Below are positions 1-5,634 of a DNA stretch of 6,361 nucleotides, one piece after another. The notes under the pieces are model-generated. The model was given only the letters and a program-made list of their open reading frames with translations. It was not told where the DNA came from and made no database searches. Position 1 is the stretch's first letter. Every line of letters begins with the position of its first letter. Source of the stretch: Chloroflexota bacterium (lineage in GTDB: Bacteria; Chloroflexota; Dehalococcoidia; Plut-88900); NCBI GenBank assembly GCA_022572865.1, contig JACZVB010000087.1, forward strand, positions 1-6,361, given 5' to 3'. The position numbers were made by a program, and so were the translations under genes.

Positions 1-43
1 GTTCCAGTGCCCGCACTACCTCTCGACTACTATACAGTCCCAA
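1..43 (-). CDS. hicA: HicA-like mRNA interferase toxin, N-terminal fragment cut by window edge
   Basis: Seen: on the minus strand, in the +1 frame relative to the end of the upstream hicB-like gene, the sequence reads (M/L)GLYSSREVVRALE up to the window edge. The string SREVVRALE is the typical opening of HicA toxins, the helix that precedes the conserved GSH motif; that motif lies outside the window. The only plausible start in frame is TTG at 41-43, because the same frame has an upstream stop inside hicB. The gene would therefore overlap the hicB 3' end by about 14 bases, which suggests translational coupling. Known of the family: HicA is a small double-stranded-RNA-binding-fold ribonuclease that cleaves mRNA and is neutralised by HicB. 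Only about 14 codons are visible, so the call rests on that short match and on the adjacent hicB. Confidence 0.6.
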   Translation of the reverse strand, partial: MGLYSSREVVRALE

Positions 44-251
44 CGCTGAGGGTTTCCACTTCTACGTCGGCAACCTGAATAACCTCTTGACCGGGGGCAT
101 CTTCAAAGTAAAGCTCCAGAGCCTCCTTGATCGCTGCCCGAGCCTGCACGCGCGTATCGCCAAAGGATGAAACATCCACGTTGAGGGCTTGGGCCACCCA
201 TACCTTCCCGTCCCTGTAGAACACTACCTCAATTCTACGCATATCTGTCAC
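30..251 (-). CDS. hicB: HicB-family antitoxin (short, single-domain)
   Basis: A 73-residue protein from the GTG at 249-251, or 70 residues from the ATG at 240-242. The ATG is the more likely start, because the GGAGAGGG Shine-Dalgarno stretch abuts the GTG but sits at normal distance from the ATG. The protein has the HicB/UPF0150 pattern: an N-terminal beta strand (RRIEVVFYRDGKVWVAQAL), then VDVSSFGDT, then an amphipathic helix with the hallmark KEALELYFED (about residues 42-51). No C-terminal ribbon-helix-helix or HTH domain is present, so it is a minimal partially degraded RNase H-fold antitoxin. It ends where a HicA reading frame begins, giving a hicB-hicA order. Inferred role: it binds and blocks the downstream HicA toxin and may take part in autoregulation. 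Orphan HicB-like proteins exist, but the visible HicA start argues for a real pair. Confidence 0.8.
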   Translation of the reverse strand: MTDMRRIEVVFYRDGKVWVAQALNVDVSSFGDTRVQARAAIKEALELYFEDAPGQEVIQVADVEVETLSVGTV

Positions 252-272
252 CCTCTCCAGGTTTGCTTAACG

Positions 273-293
273 CTCATATCTTGCTTGTATGAG
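273..293. promoter_or_regulatory. Palindrome overlapping the predicted hicBA transcription start (candidate operator)
   Basis: CTCATA (273-278) and TATGAG (288-293) form a perfect 6-bp inverted repeat separated by 9 bases. It lies immediately downstream of the TATAAT box, so a transcript starting near 287 would begin inside it. HicB/HicA complexes commonly autoregulate through palindromes at this place. That this one is bound is inference, and the visible HicB lacks a recognisable DNA-binding domain. Confidence 0.4.
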
Positions 294-299
294 ATTATA
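294..299 (-). promoter_or_regulatory. Consensus -10 box of the hicBA operon
   Basis: The minus strand reads TATAAT, a perfect sigma-70 -10 hexamer, about 43 bases upstream of the hicB GTG and 52 upstream of the ATG. No good -35 hexamer is seen at 16-18 bases spacing (the region reads CCTCAG), and there is no TGn extension, so an activator or a weak promoter is possible. The -35 position would fall inside the tRNA-like acceptor sequence. Confidence 0.5.
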
Positions 300-311
300 A
301 CCTTTACAAAC

Positions 312-340
312 CGGAGCTGAGGGAATTCGAACCCCCGACC
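312..340 (-). other. tRNA/tmRNA 3'-end-like remnant (T-arm plus acceptor strand)
   Basis: On the minus strand, a T-arm with the canonical 7-base loop TTCGAAT (325-331) is closed by GGGGG/TCCCT (332-336 with 320-324; three G-C and two G-U pairs). It is followed directly by CAGCTCC (313-319), which looks like the 3' strand of an acceptor stem, and is preceded by GGTC as in a variable loop. CAGCTCC is the acceptor 3' strand of many tmRNAs and close to that of tRNA-Ala. The partner GGAGCTG is absent at tRNA distance (about 380-390), and I found no convincing tmRNA 5' end. The upstream sequence makes only a poor anticodon arm. No CCA is encoded. It therefore looks like a broken RNA gene or the att half left by an integrated element, not a working tRNA. 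Confidence 0.45.
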
Positions 341-352
341 CCCCATTTTATC

Positions 353-367
353 GGGATGCCCTCCCGG
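353..367 (-). repeat. Small perfect hairpin downstream of the LLM oxidoreductase gene
   Basis: The minus strand reads CGGGA-GGGCA-TCCCG, a 5-bp stem with a 5-base loop, lying 26 bases past the repaired LLM stop codon. It is followed by ATAAAAT rather than a T run, so it is at best a weak terminator. It may instead be part of the degenerate tRNA-like sequence. Confidence 0.3.
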
Positions 368-392
368 TCACTATTAGCCAGCGGGGTCTGGT

Positions 393-1560
393 TTACCCCC
401 CGGCAACCTCGGCGGGGGAGGGCAGGTTAAAAGCGGGCATCACCTCTCTGGCAAACCGGTCGAGCTGCTCCGAGTACTCGGCTAAGGGCATCCCCTCGGG
501 CCAGTGGAGTATGACATGCTCCAACCCCTGGTAGCGGGGCCTCGAACTCCTTCAAAGTGTCGATGGTCTGCTCCGCAGGCCCGCATAGCCAGACCTTCTG
601 CTGGATACCGTCCTTTAATGTGGGAGAGCGGACCGGGGCGCCGGGCGCGCCCCAGGGCTTTCCATCCTCATCGGCGTACCTGACCATGCCAAAGGGCGCG
701 TACCACTTATATCGCTCATCGTGATAAGGCTCCACCCTGCACATCGCCTCCTTCTGGGTATCGGCCAGGTAGAAGAAGAGGCCCAGGGCCAGGTCTTCGC
801 CCAGCTCCAGGCTGCGATTGACCCTGCCCGCGGCCTCCTGGTATGCATGGAACACCTGGTCCACCAGCTTCTCGCCCGTGCCGTGCACCACCCCCTTGAT
901 GCCGTGCCGGACGATGTACTCCAGGGTCCTGCCGCTGACGATGGGCTGCCATATCTCCACCGGCCTGTTCACCGGCCTGGGGACCAGGGTTACGTCCTCC
1001 ATCTGATATCCCCGATACTCGACGGGGGCCGGAATGGTGTAATGCTTGCCCTTGTGGGTGAAGGCTTCCTCGTTGAAGGCCTTGAACAGTATCTCCATCT
1101 GCTCCTCGAAGAGCTCCTTATTGGCATCGTTGTCCACCATGGGCGAGCCGAAGCTCTCGACTTCACGGGTATGGTAGCCCCGTCCCACCCCGAAGATGAC
1201 CCGGCCCTTGGTGAGGATATCCGCCATTGCATAGTCCTCGGCCAGACGCAACGGGTGCCACATGGTCACTATGTTGAAGGCGCAGCCGAATTTCAGCCGC
1301 CTGGTCTGCGTCGCCAGATACGTGCCCAGCATGAGGAGATTTGGGATGCACTCATAGCCCTCTCGCTGGAAGTGATGCTCCGCCAGCCAGAGGGCATAGA
1401 AGCCCTGCTCATCCATCTGCCTGGCGATCCTGGTAGCCATGTCGAAGCACTGTACCAGGCGTTCGTTGGGGTAACGGCGCTGGTTGGCGGGCGTCCCCTG
1501 AATGCCGACGTTATCCAGCTCTATATGGCCGACGTAAAGAACGGAGAAATGCTTGATCAT
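393..1560 (-). CDS. LLM class flavin-dependent oxidoreductase (bacterial luciferase-like), frameshifted near the 3' end
   Basis: The protein belongs to the luciferase-like monooxygenase family (PF00296), TIM-barrel enzymes that use reduced FMN or F420. Visible hallmarks are EHHF at residues 61-64, the stretch WHPLRLAEDYAMAD with GRVIFGVGRGY at about 101-129, and VEIWQP around the middle of the barrel. The start is ATG 1558-1560, with AGGGG and GGGAGGG upstream. The uninterrupted frame runs to 427 (377 residues), but its last 36 residues (from PLPGVGACHTPLARG) do not resemble the family. In the next frame the DNA reads RYQGLEHVILHWPEG..., ending AEVAGG at a stop at 393-395, which is a normal LLM C-terminus. 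Removing one base of the G run at 536-539 joins residue 341 to this tail and gives 388 residues. The gene is thus either recently inactivated or carries a sequencing indel. It lies alone between the repeat island and the tRNA-like remnant. The substrate is unknown; oxidation of alkanes, sulfonates or ketones is typical of the family. Confidence 0.85.
536..539 (-). other. Single-base frameshift in a G/C homopolymer
   Basis: The minus strand has GAG GCC CCG CTA CCA. With one C fewer it reads GAG GCC CGC TAC CAG, restoring the conserved LLM C-terminus and moving the stop from 427 to 393. The length arithmetic agrees: 1168 bases is 389 codons plus one base. Confidence 0.85.
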
Positions 1561-1660
1561 AGCCCCTAGTCCCTCCCGTAAACAGGATTGCGCCCGGGCC
1601 CCTCGTCATCATCGGAGGGGATGCGATATCCACATGCAGTATCACGTTTCAATCTGCCAT

Positions 1661-1677
1661 GTCCCGTTGGACGGGAC
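1661..1677. repeat. Perfect hairpin, 7-bp stem
   Basis: GTCCCGT (1661-1667) and ACGGGAC (1671-1677) are exact reverse complements around a TGG loop. There is no T run on either side, so it is not a standard terminator. It shares the GTCCCG...CGGGAC core with the hairpin at 5578-5598 in the other intergenic region. Confidence 0.55.
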
Positions 1678-1700
1678 ACCACGGAAGATGAAAAGTCATT

Positions 1701-1795
1701 ACCGTTCGTGGTGAGCGTGTCGAACCATGAACGGTATGCGCCCAGTCCTTCGACCCTTCGACTAAGCTCAGGACAGGCAAGCTCAGGACGAACGG
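1701..1795. repeat. MITE/REP-like palindromic element
   Basis: The left part (1701-1735) is a hairpin with a 12-bp stem: ACCGTTCGTGGT pairs with ACCATGAACGGT (one G-T pair) around an 11-base loop. The right part contains CCTTCGAC motifs and a direct repeat of AAGCTCAGGAC at 1764-1774 and 1779-1789. The outer ends are inverted copies of each other: CCGTTCGTGGTGAGC at 1702-1716 matches the complement of 1781-1795 at 13 of 15 bases. From general knowledge, the GTTCGTGGTGAGC...TTCGAC...GCTCAGGACGAACGG style occurs as a dispersed repeat in environmental bacterial genomes and produces spurious ORFs. No transposase is present, so any mobility would depend on an enzyme elsewhere. Confidence 0.65.
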
Positions 1796-1860
1796 GCTAT
1801 TGTCAGGGAAATCATGCCCTTTTAACAGGTGACCACACTTCCTTATCATATCTACCGCCC

Positions 1861-1878
1861 GGGCCCCGGCATGGGCCC
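1861..1878. terminator. GC hairpin downstream of the membrane protein gene (weak terminator candidate)
   Basis: GGGCCC at 1861-1866 and 1873-1878 can pair across CGGCAT. It lies 27 bases beyond the minus-strand stop at 1905-1907, where an operon terminator is expected, but no T run follows on the minus strand. Termination here is inferred from position and stem only. Confidence 0.25.
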
Positions 1879-1904
1879 TTCACTTTATGTCGAGGGATTT
1901 GACC

Positions 1905-2801
1905 CTACTGGTGTCGGGCTTTAAGGTTGGAGAGCGATCGCCGAGGACCCGGGTCCTCACTAAGAAGGTCATCCTGGTAGGTAGCTGTAGCCCCTCGAAG
2001 GCCCCGGGCCCTTTTCAAATTGTCGTAGGTATAGAGAAGCAGGGCCAACCCCGAGAGCACCTCCGGGACCTCCGACCCCACAGGCCGGATGTCCAGGTCG
2101 ATCATCAGGGCCCGAAGTATGTTCCCCGGATAGGACTGACCGCCCCATATCCAGATCACTATCCCCACCAGAGGTGGGACCAAGATTAAGGAGGGCAGGA
2201 AAAAGTCCGCAGTGGTCACCCTACGATGTCGGTGTAAAAGGGCCCTTGCCCCTGCCCCCACCAGCCCTAGAAGCGCGGCCAGGAAGAAGGCCGTTCTGAA
2301 GACCCGGTCCAAACCGGTTATGTTATGAATGCCCGTCTCCCCCTGCTCGTTAACACTGGCCAGGGCCTCTGGAGTCGACCAGTCAAACAGCCGCTGCCCC
2401 CAACTGATCTCTTCCATGACAACAACCATAAAGGCCAGGGCCAGCAGGGCGTAGACCAGTCCAATGCGACGATGCCCCAGCCGCTTCATCAGTAGAGCCG
2501 TGACGGCCACCGTGATGGCGGCGATGAGATACGCGGTCACGGTCCACCATTCGCTGACACCGTCCTCGCCTGCATACCACGCCACGTCCCAGAAGTCCAT
2601 CAAGGACCAGTAGGCCAGCAGGGTGAAGGCCAGCACGCCTCCCAAGGCGAGGAGAAATCTGCCATCGTACCGATCGGGGCGAAGGGGCGTGAGGTCGAAG
2701 AACCGGTCCACCCCCTGGACGAGCCTAGCCGTCAGCAAGTTAGGGACTCCTGACGCCCAGTGCGGCAGTCTGTTGACCCTAGCACGGATATGCTCCCTCA
2801 T
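1905..2801 (-). CDS. Uncharacterised multi-pass membrane protein with EEISWGQR motif
   Basis: A 298-residue integral membrane protein. Hydrophobic segments lie near residues 49-67, 84-105, 112-129, 170-188 and 200-219, with a shorter one near 246-258, so there are about five or six membrane spans. The N-terminal 45 and C-terminal 40 residues are hydrophilic and basic-rich. The end of the third span carries EEISWGQR (130-137), followed by STPEALASVNEQGE and GIHN (157-160); a second acidic patch, RPVGSEVPE, is at 239-247. This block of charged residues plus a His-Asn pair at the membrane edge recurs in bacterial proteins of unknown function, and I know no activity for it. It is not a CAAX protease: the arginine spacing differs from EExxxR. 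The gene starts 7 bases after the stop of the FAD oxidoreductase gene, so the two are almost certainly cotranscribed. A membrane sensor, enzyme or electron-transfer partner role is possible but unproven. Confidence 0.75.
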   Translation of the reverse strand: MREHIRARVNRLPHWASGVPNLLTARLVQGVDRFFDLTPLRPDRYDGRFLLALGGVLAFTLLAYWSLMDFWDVAWYAGEDGVSEWWTVTAYLIAAITVAVTALLMKRLGHRRIGLVYALLALAFMVVVMEEISWGQRLFDWSTPEALASVNEQGETGIHNITGLDRVFRTAFFLAALLGLVGAGARALLHRHRRVTTADFFLPSLILVPPLVGIVIWIWGGQSYPGNILRALMIDLDIRPVGSEVPEVLSGLALLLYTYDNLKRARGLRGATATYQDDLLSEDPGPRRSLSNLKARHQ

Positions 2802-2808
2802 ATCGGCC

Positions 2809-4110
2809 CTACAGGAGGCGGCTGGGCATCGGGGTGTCCCTCTTCACGAATCGGTCGGCACTGAACAGATCAAGGGGGAGGGAAGGTTTTCCATCGATGA
2901 TCATCTCGGCTAGCAGCTGCCCCACCATGGGGCCCAGGGCAAACCCGTGGCCGCTGAACCCCATGGACAGGAAAAAGCCCTCAGGCCGGCCAACGGGCCC
3001 GAGGACGGGGAGGAGGTCTGGGGTCAGGTCTATGTATCCGGCCCAGTGCTTCTGTATCGAAAGACGTTTCAGCCTAGGTATCAATCTACTGGCGGCGTCT
3101 AGCTGTCTACGCACCTTGTGGAGGGCCCGTTTGGGCTCCTTATTCCTGGGGGCGATGTGGTGGTTAGCCCGGCCCCGCATCGAGGCCAGAAAGGCCCGAA
3201 GGTCATGCCGCAACAGTTCCATGTCCAGCCTGAAAGACACATACTTGCGCTGCTTGATGAGCCTGGGAAGCCAGACGGCAATGTCCCGCATGTCGTGGAA
3301 GGAGAGGTCGTGGTAGACCGCCTGGTCTCGGTAGCCATTGCTGACCCGGATATTCCCCGATGCCGTCTGGCGCATGCAGTATATCCCGCTGCGTACGAAG
3401 GGCTCGATGAATCGGGGCGCGGGCTCCGTTTCGCCCTGGGACAGCCGCACTATCTGGATGGGTATGTGGACACCGACCCTATCGGCCAGGCGATAGGCCC
3501 AGACCCCAGCCGCGTTCACCACCACATCCGTCTTGATCTCTCCCTTGTTGGTGTCAACGGATGTTACCCTGCCTCCCGTGACCCCGATGTCGGTAGCAAT
3601 ACAACCGGTGTATATCTGGACCCCATACTCCCGGGCGGCCCTGGCGAAACCATCCACCACCTTGACCGGGTTCACGTGGCCCTCGTGAGGAGAGTAGGCC
3701 ATATCGTAGAATCCGCCTTCGATATACGGGAACCTGCGCCTCACCTGCTCCCGTCCCAACAGCTCCAGCTCCACGCCGGCATCCTTCGCAGCAGTCACCA
3801 TCTCCTGGAAGAACGACCTGTCCGCTTCGGCCTCCGCGGGCAGAAGCCGGCCCTCTTTGATGAACTCCACATCGTAGCTTAGATCATCGCTAAGCCGGTC
3901 ATAGAGCCGGAGGCTGTGCTCGACAAAGTGGAACTCGCCCTCCTGCTTCCCCAGCAACCCCACCGCGGCCGTCGTCCTGCCGGAGGCCTCGAAGGCGATC
4001 TCATCCTTCTCCAGAAGCACCACCTTCTTGCCCCTTTTGGCCAGGTTGTAGGCGATGGCGCACCCGGATATCCCTCCTCCAACCACCACTACATCGGCCC
4101 TATCCTCCAT
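2809..4110 (-). CDS. FAD-dependent oxidoreductase, DAO family (second tandem paralogue)
   Basis: A 433-residue protein of the D-amino acid oxidase/sarcosine oxidase beta fold (PF01266, COG0665). The N-terminal Rossmann motif is VVVVGGGISG (GxGxxG at 11-16), with Glu34 at the end of the second strand to bind the adenosine ribose. EASGR follows at 41-45, where relatives hold FAD. SPHEGHVNP and NAAGVWAYRLAD lie mid-protein, and the C-terminal FAD/substrate cap motif is GFSGHGFALGP from residue 384. No signal peptide is seen, so it is probably cytoplasmic. The family oxidises C-N bonds of secondary amines or amino acids, passing electrons to oxygen or a membrane acceptor. The start ATG is preceded by GAGGGTGAG. 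It lies 53 bases downstream of a clear paralogue and 7 bases upstream of the membrane protein gene. No alpha, gamma or delta sarcosine oxidase subunits are nearby, so the exact substrate cannot be named. Confidence 0.9.
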   Translation of the reverse strand: MEDRADVVVVGGGISGCAIAYNLAKRGKKVVLLEKDEIAFEASGRTTAAVGLLGKQEGEFHFVEHSLRLYDRLSDDLSYDVEFIKEGRLLPAEAEADRSFFQEMVTAAKDAGVELELLGREQVRRRFPYIEGGFYDMAYSPHEGHVNPVKVVDGFARAAREYGVQIYTGCIATDIGVTGGRVTSVDTNKGEIKTDVVVNAAGVWAYRLADRVGVHIPIQIVRLSQGETEPAPRFIEPFVRSGIYCMRQTASGNIRVSNGYRDQAVYHDLSFHDMRDIAVWLPRLIKQRKYVSFRLDMELLRHDLRAFLASMRGRANHHIAPRNKEPKRALHKVRRQLDAASRLIPRLKRLSIQKHWAGYIDLTPDLLPVLGPVGRPEGFFLSMGFSGHGFALGPMVGQLLAEMIIDGKPSLPLDLFSADRFVKRDTPMPSRLL

Positions 4111-4163
4111 TACTCACCCTCTTCGACACTCTTCTATAAAGCAGTTTAGGGGCCATGAAGACT
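4111..4163 (-). promoter_or_regulatory. Spacer between the tandem oxidoreductase genes, possible internal promoter
   Basis: The minus strand contains TTTATAGAA (4132-4140), 21 bases before the ATG at 4110, and then the SD-like GAGGGTGAG. The same nine bases, TTTATAGAA, occur upstream of the first paralogue at 5560-5568. It resembles a -10 region, but no good -35 is visible in either place. It may be a remnant of the duplication that produced the gene pair. Confidence 0.25.
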
Positions 4164-5483
4164 CTACATCAACCGCTTCGGCACCTGCACCCGCCCTTCG
4201 GCGAAGCGGCTGGGCCGGAAGGAGTGAATCGACATAGAAGTCTGGCCCTCGATCACCAGGTCGGCCATCACCTTTCCTACGATAGGCCCTAGAGCGAATC
4301 CGTGGCCGCTGAAGCCCATGGCCAGATACAGGCCCTCGGGCTTATCCACGGGCCCGATAATGGGCAGAAAATCGGGAGTCATGTCCACGAAACCGGACCA
4401 GGTCCGGGTCAGCTTGATCCCCTTCATGTCGGGAACCAGCTTGCTCACCCGGGCCAGTTTCCTCTCCAGGTTCTTCGGATGTCTCCTGGGTTCCATGCCC
4501 ACGGGGGCCGGAGCACCCGACTTTCGGCGTAACATCCTGTTTACAAGCGCGGTGAAGTCATGCTTGAGGATGGCTAGATTGAGTTGTAGGGTCACGTCCC
4601 GTCGATACTGGAGCAGCCTGGGAGCCCACATCCTGATGTCCCGGAGGTCATGGAGGGACAGGTCGTGGTAGACATCCAGCTGACGATAACCTCCGGTTAT
4701 GCGAAAGGTGCCCGATGCGGTCTGCCTTGCGCCGTAGTTGGGGCCCCGCAGAAAGTAGTCGAACAGCCGGGGAGCGGGCTCCGTCTCTCCCTGCACCACC
4801 CGGATCAGCTGGATGGGCAGATGTACTCCCAGTCTATCGGCCAGCCGGTAGGCCCAGACCCCGGCGACATTCACCACCGTGCCGGTCTGTATCTCACCCC
4901 TGTTGGTGGAGACGGAGGAGACCCGGCCGGCTTTGACATTGATGTTCTTGACAATGCACCCGGTGTGAAAGGTGGCGCCATATTCCTGGGCGGACCGGGC
5001 GAAGGCATGGACGGTCTTGGGCGGGTTGACGTGGCCCTCGTGAGGAGAATATACGGCCTTGATAAAAGGCCCTTGCAAGAAGGGCCAGCGGGCCCGGGCC
5101 TGGTCTGGCTCCAGCCACTCTATTGCGACCCCCGACTCCTCCGCCCCATCCACCATCTCCTTGAACAGGGGCATGTCCTCATCGGTATTGGCTATCGCGA
5201 TCCTGCCTCCCCTGATATATTCTATATCGGTGTTAAGCTCATCTCCCAGGCCTTTCCACAGCTCCATGCTGGCCTGGGTCAGCTTGAACTCATCGGGGTG
5301 ATGCTTGCCGAGGAGGCCCACGGCGGCCATGCTCCGGCCCGAGGCCTCGTGGGCGATATCGTCCTTCTCCAGCACCACCACATTCAGCCCCCTCTTGGCC
5401 AGGTTATAGGCGGTCGCGCACCCGGAGATCCCGGCCCCCACAACGACTACATCGGCCTCTTTTTGAAGCGTGTGAGTGGACAT
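4164..5483 (-). CDS. FAD-dependent oxidoreductase, DAO family (first tandem paralogue)
   Basis: A 439-residue paralogue of the downstream oxidoreductase, alignable over its whole length, with long shared blocks such as VYSPHEGHVNP/AYSPHEGHVNP, AGVWAYRLADR and QGETEPAPR. The Rossmann motif GAGISG is at 16-21, Glu39 ends the second strand, EASGR follows, and GFSGHGFALGP begins at 390. TPDFLPIIGPVDKPEG just before it is typical of the sarcosine oxidase beta/glycine oxidase group. A basic insertion rich in Arg, Lys and Pro after about residue 315 (near RRKSGAPAPVG) differs most between the two copies. Expected reaction: FAD-dependent oxidation of an amine or amino acid. The start is ATG 5481-5483, and no strong SD precedes it (GCTCAACCT), unlike the second copy. 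It is the first gene of the minus-strand unit and is divergent from the acyl-CoA synthetase gene. Two diverged copies suggest different substrates or a heteromeric enzyme. Confidence 0.9.
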   Translation of the reverse strand: MSTHTLQKEADVVVVGAGISGCATAYNLAKRGLNVVVLEKDDIAHEASGRSMAAVGLLGKHHPDEFKLTQASMELWKGLGDELNTDIEYIRGGRIAIANTDEDMPLFKEMVDGAEESGVAIEWLEPDQARARWPFLQGPFIKAVYSPHEGHVNPPKTVHAFARSAQEYGATFHTGCIVKNINVKAGRVSSVSTNRGEIQTGTVVNVAGVWAYRLADRLGVHLPIQLIRVVQGETEPAPRLFDYFLRGPNYGARQTASGTFRITGGYRQLDVYHDLSLHDLRDIRMWAPRLLQYRRDVTLQLNLAILKHDFTALVNRMLRRKSGAPAPVGMEPRRHPKNLERKLARVSKLVPDMKGIKLTRTWSGFVDMTPDFLPIIGPVDKPEGLYLAMGFSGHGFALGPIVGKVMADLVIEGQTSMSIHSFRPSRFAEGRVQVPKRLM

Positions 5484-5577
5484 AGGTTGAGCATAACAGG
5501 GCTTCTAACTCCATTCAAGACAATTTAGCCTCAAGGCCCCGACCTTGCCGTTTAATAAGTTCTATAAACCGGGAAAT

Positions 5578-5598
5578 GTCCCGACTCGGCGTCGGGAC
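5578..5598. repeat. Hairpin 1 of the divergent region, perfect 8-bp stem
   Basis: GTCCCGAC (5578-5585) and GTCGGGAC (5591-5598) pair around TCGGC. The left arm can instead pair with CGGGA at 5570-5574 (loop AATG, partner TCCCG 5579-5583), so two mutually exclusive folds exist. Confidence 0.6.
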
Positions 5599-5602
5599 CG
5601 GG

Positions 5603-5634
5603 GGTTTGGGGGTGTCCCCCAAACCTAATTTCTT
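5603..5634 (+). terminator. Hairpin 2 with T-rich tail (terminator-like)
   Basis: GGTTTGGGGG (5603-5612) pairs perfectly with CCCCCAAACC (5616-5625) around TGT. On the plus strand it is followed by TAATTTCTT. A 10-bp GC-rich stem with a T-rich tail resembles an intrinsic terminator, yet no plus-strand gene ends just upstream. It is therefore either an attenuator in a long leader, or simply part of the repeat. Confidence 0.4.

Larger units (their letters stand above)
1561..1904. other. Non-coding repeat island between the LLM gene and the oxidoreductase operon
   Basis: These 344 bases hold no credible gene; the open frames across them are low-complexity translations of repeats. From left to right: an inverted repeat CCCCTC/GAGGGG (1599-1604 with 1615-1620, 10-base loop); a hairpin GTCCCGT-TGG-ACGGGAC (1661-1677); the MITE/REP-like element (1701-1795); and a GGGCCC/GGGCCC hairpin (1861-1878), 27 bases past the end of the membrane protein gene. 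Both flanking genes are on the minus strand, so the island separates the end of one transcription unit from the promoter and leader of the next. No convincing promoter for the LLM gene could be picked out. Confidence 0.7.

Noticed and set aside
312..387. A complete functional tRNA or tmRNA gene
   Set aside because: The T-arm and acceptor 3' strand exist, but the 5' acceptor partner, a sound anticodon arm and a tmRNA 5' end are missing.
721..1569. 282-codon plus-strand open frame opposite the LLM gene
   Set aside because: Antisense shadow of a recognisable gene in GC-rich DNA; its translation shows no family features.
1701..1795. CRISPR array suggested by repeated AAGCTCAGGAC and TTCGAC motifs
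   Set aside because: Only two short adjacent copies, no regular spacers and no cas genes; the pattern is that of an inverted-repeat element.
1588..1902. Short open frames on both strands across the repeat island (including 1649-1849 minus)
   Set aside because: They translate palindromic repeats (strings such as LSLPVLSLVEGS) and have no credible ribosome site or domain.
2388..2415. CAAX-protease (CPBP) active-site motif in the membrane protein
   Set aside because: The motif is EEISWGQR, with five residues between EE and R; CPBP proteases have EExxxR, and the other conserved His/Asn blocks are not recognisable.
3118..3882. 254-codon plus-strand open frame opposite the second FAD oxidoreductase
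   Set aside because: Antisense shadow; the minus strand carries clear FAD-binding motifs.
4650..5528. 292-codon plus-strand open frame opposite the first FAD oxidoreductase
   Set aside because: Antisense shadow, and it mirrors the similar shadow under the paralogue, as expected from the duplicated coding strand.
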